From Arcobacter sp. (GTDB taxonomy: Bacteria > Campylobacterota > Campylobacteria > Campylobacterales > Arcobacteraceae): 54,057 bases of DNA. The position numbers and the translations under genes are program-made. The notes below the pieces were generated by a model, which searched no databases, was not told the DNA's origin, and saw only the letters and a program-made list of their open reading frames with translations. Each line of letters begins with the position of its first letter. Position 1 is the stretch's first letter. The stretch spans positions 1-54,057 of the forward strand of contig QKDL01000047.1 of NCBI GenBank assembly GCA_003252105.1. Reading direction: 5' to 3'. Positions 36,268-45,585 of the stretch are shown here, piece after piece.

Positions 36268-38129
36268 CATTTAAATACAGATTTATTCTATCCTTTGTAG
36301 TTTTAGAGATATTCTTTATTCTATTAATTATTTTTGTAAATTTTTCTGCAATAAATGATTCATCTAAAAATTTAAATGAAGAGAAAATTAATTCAAATAT
36401 AACTTTTATGAAAGAGTTACTTAGTGTCCCAATTAGTATATATGATCTTGCAACATTGGATAACTTAATTGAAAAAACTCAACAAATAAAGTATATAAAC
36501 TCAATTGTAGTTTTAGATTCAAACAATAAAGTAATATCAAAAACATACAATTTTAAACATGATTTATTAGAAAATTTTTTAAGAAAAAAAACAAATAGAA
36601 GTTTTACATTTGATGATGAAACCTATGAAATAAGATATTTACAACTATTTGAAGATGAGACACCTTTAGGTTCTATATATTTTGTTTTTGATACAACAGA
36701 AAACTCTACATTTATTAGAGAAAATAGATATAAAACAATACTTATTGTTTTAATTGAGATTTTGATTTCAACTTTTTTATCTTATTTAATAGGTTCAAGA
36801 TTAACACAAAAATTAACAACATTATCAAATTTGGCAAAAAATATAGGAAAAGATAAAATTGTGACAATTCCTTATCAAAATAATAATGATGAGATAGCTA
36901 CTCTTGCAAAGTCAATGGATACAATGCAACATAATTTAAAAAATAGAAATGATAGACTAAAGAACAGTGCTATGATCTTAAAAGAACAAAAAAAAGAACT
37001 TATAAATGCAAATAAAACAAAAGATCTTTTTTTGGCAAACATGTCCCATGAAATAAGAACACCTCTAAATGCAATTATTGGTTTTACTGATATCCTTAAG
37101 AATTCAAATCTTGAAGAAAAAGAACAAAGACAAATAAATATAGTTTCAAAAAGTGCAAATTCACTTCTACAAATAATAAATGAAATTTTAGATTTTTCTA
37201 AAATAGAGGATGGAAAATTAGAGATTGTTTCCCAAGAAGCTTCAATAAAAGAGTTGTTAATTGATATTATTAATCTTTACGATGCAAATGCTTCAGAAAA
37301 AAATATAAATATTCACTATATAGAAGATGAGACTATCCCTAATTATTTACTATTTGATAGATTAAGATTACAACAAGTGCTTTCAAATCTTTTATCAAAT
37401 GCTATTAAATTTAATAAAACATCTGGTGATATTTGGGTTAAAACTCAACTTATATCTAAAACTGATAAGGAAGCAATAATCTATTTTGAGATAAAAGATA
37501 ATGGAATAGGTATTCCAAAAGATAAACAAGAACTTATATTTAAACCATTTTCTCAAGCAGATAGTAGTGTAACTAAAGTGTATGGAGGTACAGGATTAGG
37601 TTTAACTATTATTAATAATTTACTTCAATATATGGATTCAACCATATCTTTAGAGAGTGAAGAAAATAAAGGTAGTAAGTTTTATTTCACTTTAAAACTT
37701 CAAATTGCAAAACATTTTGATACACAAGTAGAAAATCTAAAATCAACTCAAAATAATTTGAATGAAAATAGTAAAATCTTAATAGCTGAAGATAACTCAA
37801 TGAATCAGCAACTAATGGAAGCAATGCTTGATGAACTTAATCTTAAAGCAGATATAGTAAATAACGGTGAAGAGGCAATAAAAAAATCCCAAGAGAACAA
37901 TTATGATATTATTTTTATGGATATTAATATGCCTGTTTGTGATGGAATTTCGGCAACAAAAACAATAAGAGAACTTAATAAAAACCATATACCAATCATT
38001 GCACTTACTGCAAATGCAATAAAAGGTGATACCAAAAAATATTTAGATGCAGGTATGGATGAACATATTAGTAAACCAATCAATTTTGAAAAACTCAAGG
38101 AGTGTTTAGAAAAATATTTAGCTACTTAA
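36264..38129 (+). CDS. Hybrid sensor histidine kinase with receiver domain
   Basis: The 621-residue protein has two membrane helices (about residues 6-29 and 154-176) enclosing a periplasmic region of about 125 residues. HAMP and coiled-coil regions follow (177-250). The HisKA domain is FLANMSHEIRTPLNAIIGFTDIL with His262, and the ATPase domain has NLLSNAIKFNK, FEIKDNGIGIPKD and VYGGTGLGLTI. The C-terminal receiver domain has phospho-acceptor Asp553 in IFMDINMPVCDG and SKPINFEKL. No HPt domain follows, so a separate HPt protein or direct output is needed. It overlaps the PhnD-like gene by four bases. The two SixA-like genes downstream may belong to the same signalling path. Confidence 0.92.
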   Translation: MTFKYRFILSFVVLEIFFILLIIFVNFSAINDSSKNLNEEKINSNITFMKELLSVPISIYDLATLDNLIEKTQQIKYINSIVVLDSNNKVISKTYNFKHDLLENFLRKKTNRSFTFDDETYEIRYLQLFEDETPLGSIYFVFDTTENSTFIRENRYKTILIVLIEILISTFLSYLIGSRLTQKLTTLSNLAKNIGKDKIVTIPYQNNNDEIATLAKSMDTMQHNLKNRNDRLKNSAMILKEQKKELINANKTKDLFLANMSHEIRTPLNAIIGFTDILKNSNLEEKEQRQINIVSKSANSLLQIINEILDFSKIEDGKLEIVSQEASIKELLIDIINLYDANASEKNINIHYIEDETIPNYLLFDRLRLQQVLSNLLSNAIKFNKTSGDIWVKTQLISKTDKEAIIYFEIKDNGIGIPKDKQELIFKPFSQADSSVTKVYGGTGLGLTIINNLLQYMDSTISLESEENKGSKFYFTLKLQIAKHFDTQVENLKSTQNNLNENSKILIAEDNSMNQQLMEAMLDELNLKADIVNNGEEAIKKSQENNYDIIFMDINMPVCDGISATKTIRELNKNHIPIIALTANAIKGDTKKYLDAGMDEHISKPINFEKLKECLEKYLAT

Positions 38130-38168
38130 CTTATTTAAGTTATAATAATTAGTTTTAAAGAGGAATAT

Positions 38169-38675
38169 ATGAAAAAACTATTTTTAATACGACATGCTAA
38201 ATCTGATTGGTCAAATCCAACTTTAGATGATTTTGATAGACCTTTAAATGAGAGAGGGAAAACTAATGCTCCTTTTATAGGAGATTTACTTAGGGAAAAA
38301 GGTGTTTTTCCAGATGTTATAATCTCAAGTCCAGCGTATAGAGCAAGGGAAACTGCAAGAATTATAGCCAATGAAGTTTTATACCATAACGAAATTATGT
38401 TCAATGAACAAATATATGAAGCAGATTTAAGAACAATTCTTGAAGTTGTATCATTTATTGATGATGAATATGATACTGCTTTTTTAATAGGTCATAATCC
38501 ATCACTTAATATTTTAGCTTTTTATTTAGTTGATTTTAACGATAATTTACCAACAAGTGGAGTTATTGAAATAGAATTTGATTGTGATAGTTGGAGAGAA
38601 TCATCTAAAAAGAACTCAAAACTTATCTCTTTTGAGTATCCTAAAAAATATAAAGATAAAATTTTAGATAATTAG
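38169..38675 (+). CDS. SixA-like histidine phosphatase, copy 1
   Basis: The 168-residue protein belongs to the RHG histidine phosphatase superfamily, SixA branch. It starts MKKLFLIRHAKSDWSNPTLDDFDRPLNERGKTNAPFIGDLL with catalytic His in RHA. It has VIISSPAYRARETARII and the second catalytic region FLIGHNPSLNIL. SixA in E. coli removes phosphate from histidine in the HPt domain of ArcB and from PtsN-pathway proteins. It lies 39 bases after the hybrid kinase and 72 before a second copy, in one direction, which suggests a function in the same signalling pathway. Confidence 0.88.
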   Translation: MKKLFLIRHAKSDWSNPTLDDFDRPLNERGKTNAPFIGDLLREKGVFPDVIISSPAYRARETARIIANEVLYHNEIMFNEQIYEADLRTILEVVSFIDDEYDTAFLIGHNPSLNILAFYLVDFNDNLPTSGVIEIEFDCDSWRESSKKNSKLISFEYPKKYKDKILDN

Positions 38676-38747
38676 ACAAGTTTTAATTTTTTTTCAAGTT
38701 AAATGTTTCTAGAATTTATGTATTGATATTAATTATGAGAAAATATA

Positions 38748-39224
38748 ATGAAAACACTATATATTATGCGACATGCTCAAAAAGATATGTCAAAAACATA
38801 TACACACGATTATGATGTGGAACTAACTAATCATGGTTTTGAAGAAGCTCAAATAGTAGCTTTAAAACTAAAAGAAAAAAATATAAAACCTGATTTGATT
38901 GTTTCTAGTCCTGCTATTAGAGCTAGACAAACTGCACAAATAGTATCTGAAGTTTTAGAATACAATAAAAGCGTAATGTACAATGAAGTGATTTATCAAG
39001 CATTTTTAAATGAGATAATTGAATCAATAACTTATACTTTTGATACTGTTGATAAACTTTTAATTGTTGGACATAATCCAGCATTAAGTGCTCTTAGTAT
39101 CAACTATGGTGGAGATAAAGAGAACTTAAAAACTGCAAATGTAGTAAAAATAGAGTTTGATTGTACTTCTTGGACTGCTATAGATAAAGATAATGCAAGG
39201 TATATAGAAACAATTAAACCTTAA
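38748..39224 (+). CDS. SixA-like histidine phosphatase, copy 2
   Basis: The 158-residue protein is a diverged tandem paralogue of the preceding gene, starting MKTLYIMRHAQKDMSKTYTHDYDVELTNHGFEEAQIVAL and with LIVSSPAIRARQTAQIVSEVL and LLIVGHNPALSALS. Both end regions share VKIEFDCTSW-like text (IEIEFDCDSW in copy 1), showing common origin by duplication. The catalytic histidines and arginines are retained in both. Its stop codon overlaps that of the convergent HI0933-family gene. Confidence 0.87.
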   Translation: MKTLYIMRHAQKDMSKTYTHDYDVELTNHGFEEAQIVALKLKEKNIKPDLIVSSPAIRARQTAQIVSEVLEYNKSVMYNEVIYQAFLNEIIESITYTFDTVDKLLIVGHNPALSALSINYGGDKENLKTANVVKIEFDCTSWTAIDKDNARYIETIKP

Positions 39225-39230
39225 TTGTTT
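39208..39230. terminator. Bidirectional terminator between SixA-like copy 2 and the flavoprotein gene
   Basis: A perfect 10-bp inverted repeat, AAACAATTAA (39208-39217) and TTAATTGTTT (39221-39230), with a three-base loop, lies across the overlapping convergent stop codons at 39221-39224. Confidence 0.6.
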
Positions 39231-40459
39231 AATTTACCTGCTATATACCCACTTGAAAATGCCCATTGAAGATTATAACCTCCACAAGGACCATCTAAAT
39301 CCATAACTTCACCACAAAAATACAAACCTTTTATAATTTTACTTTGCATAGTTTTTGGATTAATCTCTTTTAAACTAATTCCACCTCTTGTAATCATAGC
39401 TTTTTCGAAACCAACATGGTCTATAATAGTCAAAGGAGTATTCGTAACTATTTTTACTAATTTTTCCCTTATTTGACCTTCTAAATCTTTAAATCTTTTA
39501 GTAAAATCAGTATTCGCCAAACCACACAACTCTTTTATAACACTCTGTGGAAGTAATGAAGCTAAGTTTTCTAAAACTGTACTTTGAGGATTTTTTGAAG
39601 ACTCATTTTTAATATGATTAAAAATTTGCTCTTCATTTAAACCTTTTACCATATTCATCAAAATTGGAATTTTTCCATATTTTTCAAGTAATGGTGTAAT
39701 CTCTCTTGAAAAATCTAATACAACTGGACCTCTAATACCATTTGATGTAAAAATCAAATCTCCATTTGCTTTTAATTTTTTATGTTTTGGTAAATCAACT
39801 TTTAATTCTGCTTTTGCAATTGTATCAGCTTTGCAAGAAGCTACCCATTTTTCTTCAGATATTAAAGGTAGCATTGCTGCATATAGTTTTGTTACAGTAT
39901 GTCCTAAAGATTTAGCAAACTTATAACCATCTCCTAATGCACCAAGTTTACTATAACCCAATCCACCTGTTGCAATAATAACATTTGAAGAGACAATATT
40001 TTCATTTTCAGTTTTTACACCATCTATCTCTTCATATTTAAGTAACAAATCTAAAACTTTTGTATCTGTTTTTATCTCTACTTCTAATCTTTCCAACTCT
40101 TTTTTAAGTGCATCAATTATAGTAAGAGAATTATGAGTTGTAGGAAATACTCTAAAACCATCTGGAATATGAGTTTCTACTCCTATTTGTTTAAAAAACT
40201 CTATTAAGTTCTTATAATCAAATTTATTTAAAGCATCACTCATAAATTTGCCATTTTTACCAAAACTTCTCATAAATGTATCATTGTCCAAAGTATTTGT
40301 TAAGTTACATTTACCTCCACCTGTAGCTTTTAACTTTGGTCCTAATTTAGATTGTTGTTCTATTAATAAAACTTTTTTGTTTTCTTTTACGGCTACAATA
40401 GCTGCCATCATACCTGCAGCACCTGAGCCAATAACAATTACATCATATATATTCTTCAT
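39221..40459 (-). CDS. HI0933/YhiN-family FAD-dependent oxidoreductase
   Basis: The 412-residue flavoprotein has the N-terminal ADP-binding motif IGSGAAGMMAAIVAVKENKKVLLIEQ and the family signature GPKLKATGGGKCNLTN (about residues 43-58). VIIATGGLGYSKLGALGDGYKFAKSLGH and the C-terminal GLYFCGEVMDLDGPCGGYNLQWAFSSGYIAG are also typical of HI0933 proteins. Members are widespread but of unknown substrate. It stands alone, facing the SixA-like genes, and is divergent from the first of two tandem unknown genes. Confidence 0.9.
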   Translation of the reverse strand: MKNIYDVIVIGSGAAGMMAAIVAVKENKKVLLIEQQSKLGPKLKATGGGKCNLTNTLDNDTFMRSFGKNGKFMSDALNKFDYKNLIEFFKQIGVETHIPDGFRVFPTTHNSLTIIDALKKELERLEVEIKTDTKVLDLLLKYEEIDGVKTENENIVSSNVIIATGGLGYSKLGALGDGYKFAKSLGHTVTKLYAAMLPLISEEKWVASCKADTIAKAELKVDLPKHKKLKANGDLIFTSNGIRGPVVLDFSREITPLLEKYGKIPILMNMVKGLNEEQIFNHIKNESSKNPQSTVLENLASLLPQSVIKELCGLANTDFTKRFKDLEGQIREKLVKIVTNTPLTIIDHVGFEKAMITRGGISLKEINPKTMQSKIIKGLYFCGEVMDLDGPCGGYNLQWAFSSGYIAGKLNN

Positions 40460-40573
40460 GGCAGAATAATATCAAATTTATTATGAAGTTCCCAAATTTA
40501 ATTTAATAATTTAAAAAGAAATTTATTTATACTATTGTACAATTCTTAAATATAGTTTAATAAGGAGTAAATT

Positions 40574-41584
40574 ATGAAAATTGAATCATCAAGTATCAAT
40601 ATGCAGTCAAGTAGCAGTTTTGTACAAGAAGAACATTCATTGTCAAGATTAGAAGTATTCTCTAATATTGCATCTAAAAAACTTCCGGAAAGAAACCATG
40701 GTATAAATATGGATAATTTTGAAAAATTAAAAGCTATTTATAATAGTGAAGATAATTTATCTTTTGAAGATAAAATGAAAAAAAGAATCATAGAGTTATT
40801 ACTTCAACAAATTCTTCAAGGTAAAAAACAAGTAAAATTGCATCCACAAAATGAATTATTAAAATTAAGAGAATCCACTAATCCATATAATGAAAGTCTA
40901 AAAACTCAAAATTGGGGATTTACTTTTGAATCTACTCAAGAATATTATCAAAAAAGCTCTATTGAGTTTAGTACACAAGCTTCTATAAAAACTAGTAATG
41001 GTGAATTTAATATAGATATTAATTTATCATTTACACAAGAGTTTTATGAAAAACACAGTACAAAAATCTCTGCTGGTGCTGCATTTCAAGACCCATTGAT
41101 AATGAATTATAACTCAGATATAGGAACCTTTAATAGTATAAGCAAAAATATGAGTTTTGAGTTTGATTTAAATGGTGATGGAAAAAATGAAACAATACCT
41201 GAACTTATCAATGGTTCTGGATTTTTAGCATTGGATAAAAATAAAAATGGAACTATAGATGATGGAAGTGAACTTTTTGGACCAACTACAGGTGATGGGT
41301 TTGAAGAATTAAGAGCCTATGATGAAGATGGAAATAATTGGATAGATGAAAATGATTCTATATATTCTGACCTTCTTGTTTGGGAAAAAGACAATCAAGG
41401 TAATGAATCACTAATAACTTTAGGACAAGCAGGTATTGGTGCAATATATTTAGCAGGTATAAATACTGATTTTAACTATGCTACTGGATATAATGATATC
41501 CAAGCAAATATGAAAGAAGCAAGCTTCTTTTTAAAAGAAAATGGTGAGGCAGGTATGATTACAAGTGTAGATTTCGCAGTTTAA
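40574..41584 (+). CDS. Uncharacterised protein with EF-hand-like acidic loops, copy 1
   Basis: I recognise a family-type sequence but no function. The 336-residue protein has no signal peptide and starts MKIESSSINMQSSSSF. The middle (about 115-165) is predicted beta-rich, with SSIEFSTQASIKTSNGEFNIDINLSFTQEF. The C-terminal third has Ca-binding-like acidic loops: DLNGDGKNE, LDKNKNGTIDDGSELFG and YDEDGNNWIDENDSIYSDLLVW, followed by TLGQAGIGAIYLAGI. The loops resemble dockerin/EF-hand and RTX-associated segments. A close paralogue follows 109 bases later. An AAGGAG ribosome site lies eight bases before the ATG. Confidence 0.75.
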   Translation: MKIESSSINMQSSSSFVQEEHSLSRLEVFSNIASKKLPERNHGINMDNFEKLKAIYNSEDNLSFEDKMKKRIIELLLQQILQGKKQVKLHPQNELLKLRESTNPYNESLKTQNWGFTFESTQEYYQKSSIEFSTQASIKTSNGEFNIDINLSFTQEFYEKHSTKISAGAAFQDPLIMNYNSDIGTFNSISKNMSFEFDLNGDGKNETIPELINGSGFLALDKNKNGTIDDGSELFGPTTGDGFEELRAYDEDGNNWIDENDSIYSDLLVWEKDNQGNESLITLGQAGIGAIYLAGINTDFNYATGYNDIQANMKEASFFLKENGEAGMITSVDFAV

Positions 41585-41664
41585 AATAATATAAAAACTA
41601 TTTTTATTTTATACTATTAGTTAGATGATTTAAAATTATATTTAATCTACTTATTATAAAATCT

Positions 41665-41685
41665 CTTAATAGCAAAACTATTAAG
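41665..41685 (+). promoter_or_regulatory. Hairpin overlapping the ribosome site of the second paralogue
   Basis: A perfect 8-bp stem, CTTAATAG and CTATTAAG with a five-base loop, ends within the ribosome binding sequence AAGGGG (41683-41688) eight bases before the ATG at 41694. It could reduce translation of copy 2 relative to copy 1 or work as a terminator between them. The stem is AT-rich, so the effect is uncertain. Confidence 0.4.
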
Positions 41686-41693
41686 GGGTTCTT

Positions 41694-42692
41694 ATGAAAA
41701 TTGAAACATCTAGCATAAATATGAATGCCGAAACAAACTTTACTCTTGAACAAACTAGTACAAGTAGTTTTACAAACTATCTATTTGAATCAAAACAAAA
41801 TATAAAAGATGAGATTCATAAACAAAATAAAGTTGAGTTTGAAGTTGCAAAACTTGAAAGAGTATTACTAGTTGATGAGGATGATTTAAGCCATCAAGAC
41901 CACCTAAACAAAAAAATTTTAGAGATGATACTAGAAGCCTTTACTGATTTTAAAGATATCAAACTTCAACCAGAAGGTAAAAACTCTGATAATCTAAAAC
42001 ATAAAATGATACAAGTTGAACAAAGCACTTATTATCATAAAAAAGAGTATACACAAGAAAGTAGTGTCAACTTCCAAACTCAAGCACAAGTAAAAACAAA
42101 TAAAGGTCAAATCAATATTGATTTAGATATCTCTTTTTCACAAAAATTCGTAGAAAAAATTGAGCAAACAACAACTTCAACAAAAATAAACTATTTAGAT
42201 CCTTTAATTATAAATTATGAAGGAAATCTTACTTCATTTGACAATATCAATAGCCAACTTAGTTTCCAATTTGATTTAAATACTAATGGGGAAAATGAGA
42301 TAATACCACAACTAAAAGAGGGAGCAGGTTTTTTAGCTTTAGATAAAAACAATAATAAAACAATAGACAATGGAAGTGAACTTTTTGGTGCAACTAGTGG
42401 AGATGGCTTTAAAGAATTAAAAGAGTATGATGAAGATGGAAATAATTGGATTGATGAAAATGATTCTATATTTAACTCTCTTCTAATCTGGGATACAAGT
42501 AAAAAAGATGAAGCCTCTTTAATCGCCTTAGGTCAAGCAGGAATTGGTGCAATATACTTATCAGCAATTGATTCAAGCTTTAGATACACATCAGGGATAA
42601 ATCAAGACTATGCAAGATTAAAACAATCTAGCTTTTATCTAAAAGAGAATGGACAAGCAGGTTTAGTTACTAGTTCTGATTTTGTAGTATAA
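41694..42692 (+). CDS. Uncharacterised protein with EF-hand-like acidic loops, copy 2
   Basis: The 332-residue protein is a tandem paralogue of the gene before it. It keeps the N terminus MKIETSSINM, the beta-rich middle (SSVNFQTQAQVKTNKGQINIDLDISFSQKF) and the three acidic loops (DLNTNGENE, LDKNNNKTIDNGSELFG, YDEDGNNWIDENDSIFNSLLIW). Its first acidic loop lacks the second Asp of DLNGDG seen in copy 1, so metal binding there is probably weaker. The N-terminal third differs strongly from copy 1. Neither has a signal peptide. It converges on a small membrane protein gene with only five bases between. Confidence 0.74.
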   Translation: MKIETSSINMNAETNFTLEQTSTSSFTNYLFESKQNIKDEIHKQNKVEFEVAKLERVLLVDEDDLSHQDHLNKKILEMILEAFTDFKDIKLQPEGKNSDNLKHKMIQVEQSTYYHKKEYTQESSVNFQTQAQVKTNKGQINIDLDISFSQKFVEKIEQTTTSTKINYLDPLIINYEGNLTSFDNINSQLSFQFDLNTNGENEIIPQLKEGAGFLALDKNNNKTIDNGSELFGATSGDGFKELKEYDEDGNNWIDENDSIFNSLLIWDTSKKDEASLIALGQAGIGAIYLSAIDSSFRYTSGINQDYARLKQSSFYLKENGQAGLVTSSDFVV

Positions 42693-42697
42693 AATAA

Positions 42698-43195
42698 TTA
42701 ATATTTATTTACTGTATATACGATTACTGCCAAAACATACAAAATTATACCTATTATCTGGGTAGTATTAAAAAAAATTTTATATTTAGATTCATTGTTT
42801 CTAGTATCATAATGATCAATGACTCTTGAAACAAGAGACATTACAATAAAAATTATTGCTAAAAAAAGAATAATTAAAGAGCTATCATGGAAATGATAAA
42901 TAGTAGCATCTCTCTTACCTCCAATTAAAAAAGCTAAATCATTTTTATACAATCCACCTATTCCATATAAAAACAATAAAAATGAAATTAAAATATACAA
43001 TATTCTTTTGTTTCTTGATACCTTATTAGGTAAATATTCTCCATCATCATTAATTCTACCATCTATATCATATTCATCTTCATAATTCTCAGCATTTTTT
43101 TTTACATCTATTTCTAATGCATCTAAATTAAATCTCTGCATTATTCTTTTTTTTCTTGTTTCTTCTACTTTATTTATTAAATCATTTAATTTCAT
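42698..43195 (-). CDS. Small membrane protein of unknown function
   Basis: The 165-residue protein has a charged N-terminal cytoplasmic stretch (about 1-62, with KKRIMQRFNLDALEIDVKKNAENYEDEYDIDG) and three hydrophobic helices near residues 65-83, 106-124 and 142-160. I do not recognise a family. Two TATAAT sequences on the minus strand (near 43226 and 43240) lie in the 146-base AT-rich gap upstream and could be its promoter. It converges with the second paralogue. Confidence 0.65.
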   Translation of the reverse strand: MKLNDLINKVEETRKKRIMQRFNLDALEIDVKKNAENYEDEYDIDGRINDDGEYLPNKVSRNKRILYILISFLLFLYGIGGLYKNDLAFLIGGKRDATIYHFHDSSLIILFLAIIFIVMSLVSRVIDHYDTRNNESKYKIFFNTTQIIGIILYVLAVIVYTVNKY

Positions 43196-43341
43196 ATACT
43201 TTTACCACTAATAATAAATTGAATAATTTATTATACAATTTATTATAACAATTATTACTTATTTTCAATTGTAAATATTAGTATTTAAAGTATGTGTTAA
43301 TTAAAAAAGATTATAAAATGAAAGATTATAAAAAGATATTT

Positions 43342-44682
43342 TTATTTCCCTAAACAAAAAGCACCAAACATCACATCTAACATCTCATCATTTTCATATG
43401 GTCTTGTGATATTTGAGATATTTTCTAAAGCCTCTTTTATATGATATGCAAAAAACTCTAATTCACCTGTATGAAGTGGCATAGTTGATTCATTTATATG
43501 AAATAGAGTTTGTTCTACACTATCAACTTGTCTTTTTGATATGAGTGTCATATCATCACTATGAGTATTTAAATCAAGTAAGCTTTCTATTTGTCTTACA
43601 AGTGGATTGATAGTCTCTTTTGTACTTAGTTCAATAAAATCATCAAGTTTCAATTTATCAAATTGATTTTCTAAATCTGATTTATTTAAAACTTTTATTA
43701 TCTCTTTGTGAGAATTTTCTTCAAGAAGTGATAATATCTTTTCATCTTCATTATCACATACTTTACTATTATCAAATAAAGATATAACAATATCAGCTTC
43801 AATAATTGCTTCTATAGACTTTTCTATTCCTATTTGTTCTATTACATCACTTGCATCTCTAATACCTGCTGTGTCAACTATTTTGATAATGTGTGTACCA
43901 ATTTTAACTGATTCTTCTATAGTATCTCTAGTTGTACCTGCAATATCAGAGATAATAGCTCTATCATAGTTTAAAAGTTTATTTAAAAGTGAAGATTTTC
44001 CTACATTTGGTTTACCAACAATTGCTACTTTAAAACCTTCAATAAGCCCTTCTCTTCTCTTACTTGCATCTAAAGTATCATTTAGTTTAGTTTTGATTTT
44101 ATCAAGTTTGTTTTCTATTTGCTCAAATATATCTTCAGGTAAATCCTCTTCTGCATAATCTATATTTACCTCAGTATAAGCCAACATAAAAAGTAAATCT
44201 TCTCTAATGTCATTTACAAAGTTTGTAAGTTCACCTTTTAGCTGACGTGCTAATAGCTTAACTGCATCTTCACTTCTAGCTTCAATTATTTTAGCAATTG
44301 CTTCTGCTTTTGTTAAATCTATTTTCCCATTTAGAAAGGCTCTTTTTGAAAACTCTCCTGGTTGAGCTACTCTTGCACCATGCTTTATGATTTCACTCAT
44401 AATAATATTTGAGATTGCTATACCACCATGACATTGAAACTCTACAATATCTTCACCTGTAAATGAAAAAGGATTTTTAAAATAGATTAACAAGGCTTCA
44501 TCTATAACTTCCTCTTTACTATTATAAATTGAAGCTAATGTTGCATATCTTGGTGTTAGATTTTCTTTTTTTGAAAGTTTCAAAGCTATTGGTAAAGCAT
44601 CTTTACCACTAACTCTGATTATTGAGATTGAGCCAATTCCATTGGCTGTTGCAATTGCAACTATTGTATCATCATTTAACAA
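43342..44682 (-). CDS. mnmE: tRNA uridine-5-carboxymethylaminomethyl modification GTPase
   Basis: MnmE with MnmG installs the cmnm5 modification at wobble U34 of tRNA. The 446-residue protein has the N-terminal formyl-THF-binding domain with DTIVAIATANGIGSISIIRVSG and the helical domain. The inserted G domain has GKPNVGKSSLLNKLL (G1), DTAGIRD (G3) and NKSDL (G4), and the C terminus closes FGAFCLGK, the conserved CxGK. It is three bases downstream of jag in the rpmH-rnpA-yidD-yidC-jag-mnmE order. Confidence 0.97.
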   Translation of the reverse strand: MLNDDTIVAIATANGIGSISIIRVSGKDALPIALKLSKKENLTPRYATLASIYNSKEEVIDEALLIYFKNPFSFTGEDIVEFQCHGGIAISNIIMSEIIKHGARVAQPGEFSKRAFLNGKIDLTKAEAIAKIIEARSEDAVKLLARQLKGELTNFVNDIREDLLFMLAYTEVNIDYAEEDLPEDIFEQIENKLDKIKTKLNDTLDASKRREGLIEGFKVAIVGKPNVGKSSLLNKLLNYDRAIISDIAGTTRDTIEESVKIGTHIIKIVDTAGIRDASDVIEQIGIEKSIEAIIEADIVISLFDNSKVCDNEDEKILSLLEENSHKEIIKVLNKSDLENQFDKLKLDDFIELSTKETINPLVRQIESLLDLNTHSDDMTLISKRQVDSVEQTLFHINESTMPLHTGELEFFAYHIKEALENISNITRPYENDEMLDVMFGAFCLGK

Positions 44683-44685
44683 TTT

Positions 44686-45576
44686 TTATTGCTCTTTACT
44701 TCTATACTCATTTACAAGTACGTATTTGTCTCCCTTAACATTTGTCTTAACAGCTACGTATTTGTCAGGGAATTCATCTCTTAGTCTTTTAAGTGCAATA
44801 TGAACTAAAATACCATCTAATGGTTTTGTTTTAAAACTACCTTTTTCTTTTATTGTTTCAATTACAGGGATCAAGTAAGTGTGTATTGCTTCCTCTTGAT
44901 TTTTTAAGAATTCTGCAACTTCAAGTCTTAACATAAGTCCATATTTTTCATTTATCCAATTAAAAAGAATATATGAAAGTGCTTTGTATCTGTAACCCTC
45001 TTTTCCAATTAGAAGTGCTGAATCATCACCAGTAAATTCAATATATAAAGTCTCTTCATCAAAAAATTCTACTTTTATATTTTCAATACCATAACAGCTA
45101 TCTTTAAATAAAGAGTTTAATCCCTCTTTAACTTCTGATAAAATTTCATCATGATCTTTTTTGATAATAATTTTTGCTTCTTTATAGTTGTTGTTATCAG
45201 CATAAAAGTTATCAAAGATTTTTTCTTTTGATTCAATCTTTGGAGAGTTATTTAACTTTTGTTCCTCTTTTTTATTATGAGTATTTCTAGTCTCATAAGC
45301 CTCTTTTTCATATCTATTTGAATCTTCTATTTTTTTAGAAACATCTTCTATTTTTATATCTTTTTTTCTAAATTTTTGCTCTTTATGTCTTCTATTATCA
45401 TATCTTCTTCCATTTTTTTGGATAACTGTGATAATTGCACTTTTTCTACCAAAACCTAAAAAACCACCACTTGGTTGTTGAATAATTTCAATTTCTAATT
45501 CAGTAATAGAGCAACCAAAATGATTGGTTGCTGATTCGTATGCTTCTTCTAAACTTTTAGCTTCAAACTTCTTCAT
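44686..45576 (-). CDS. jag: Jag/SpoIIIJ-associated RNA-binding protein (KhpB-type)
   Basis: The protein binds RNA and is nearly always encoded next to yidC. The 296-residue chain has the Jag_N domain at 1-50 (FEAKSLEEAYESATNHFGCSITELEIEIIQQPSGGFLGFGRKSAII), a long charged linker rich in Lys and Glu (about 55-150), a KH-like region with GDDSALLIGKEGYRYKALSYILFNW and a C-terminal R3H domain with LDGILVHIALKRLRDEFPD...VLVNEYRSKE. It follows yidC by nine bases. Confidence 0.93.
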   Translation of the reverse strand: MKKFEAKSLEEAYESATNHFGCSITELEIEIIQQPSGGFLGFGRKSAIITVIQKNGRRYDNRRHKEQKFRKKDIKIEDVSKKIEDSNRYEKEAYETRNTHNKKEEQKLNNSPKIESKEKIFDNFYADNNNYKEAKIIIKKDHDEILSEVKEGLNSLFKDSCYGIENIKVEFFDEETLYIEFTGDDSALLIGKEGYRYKALSYILFNWINEKYGLMLRLEVAEFLKNQEEAIHTYLIPVIETIKEKGSFKTKPLDGILVHIALKRLRDEFPDKYVAVKTNVKGDKYVLVNEYRSKEQ

Positions 45577-45585
45577 AATAGTCTC

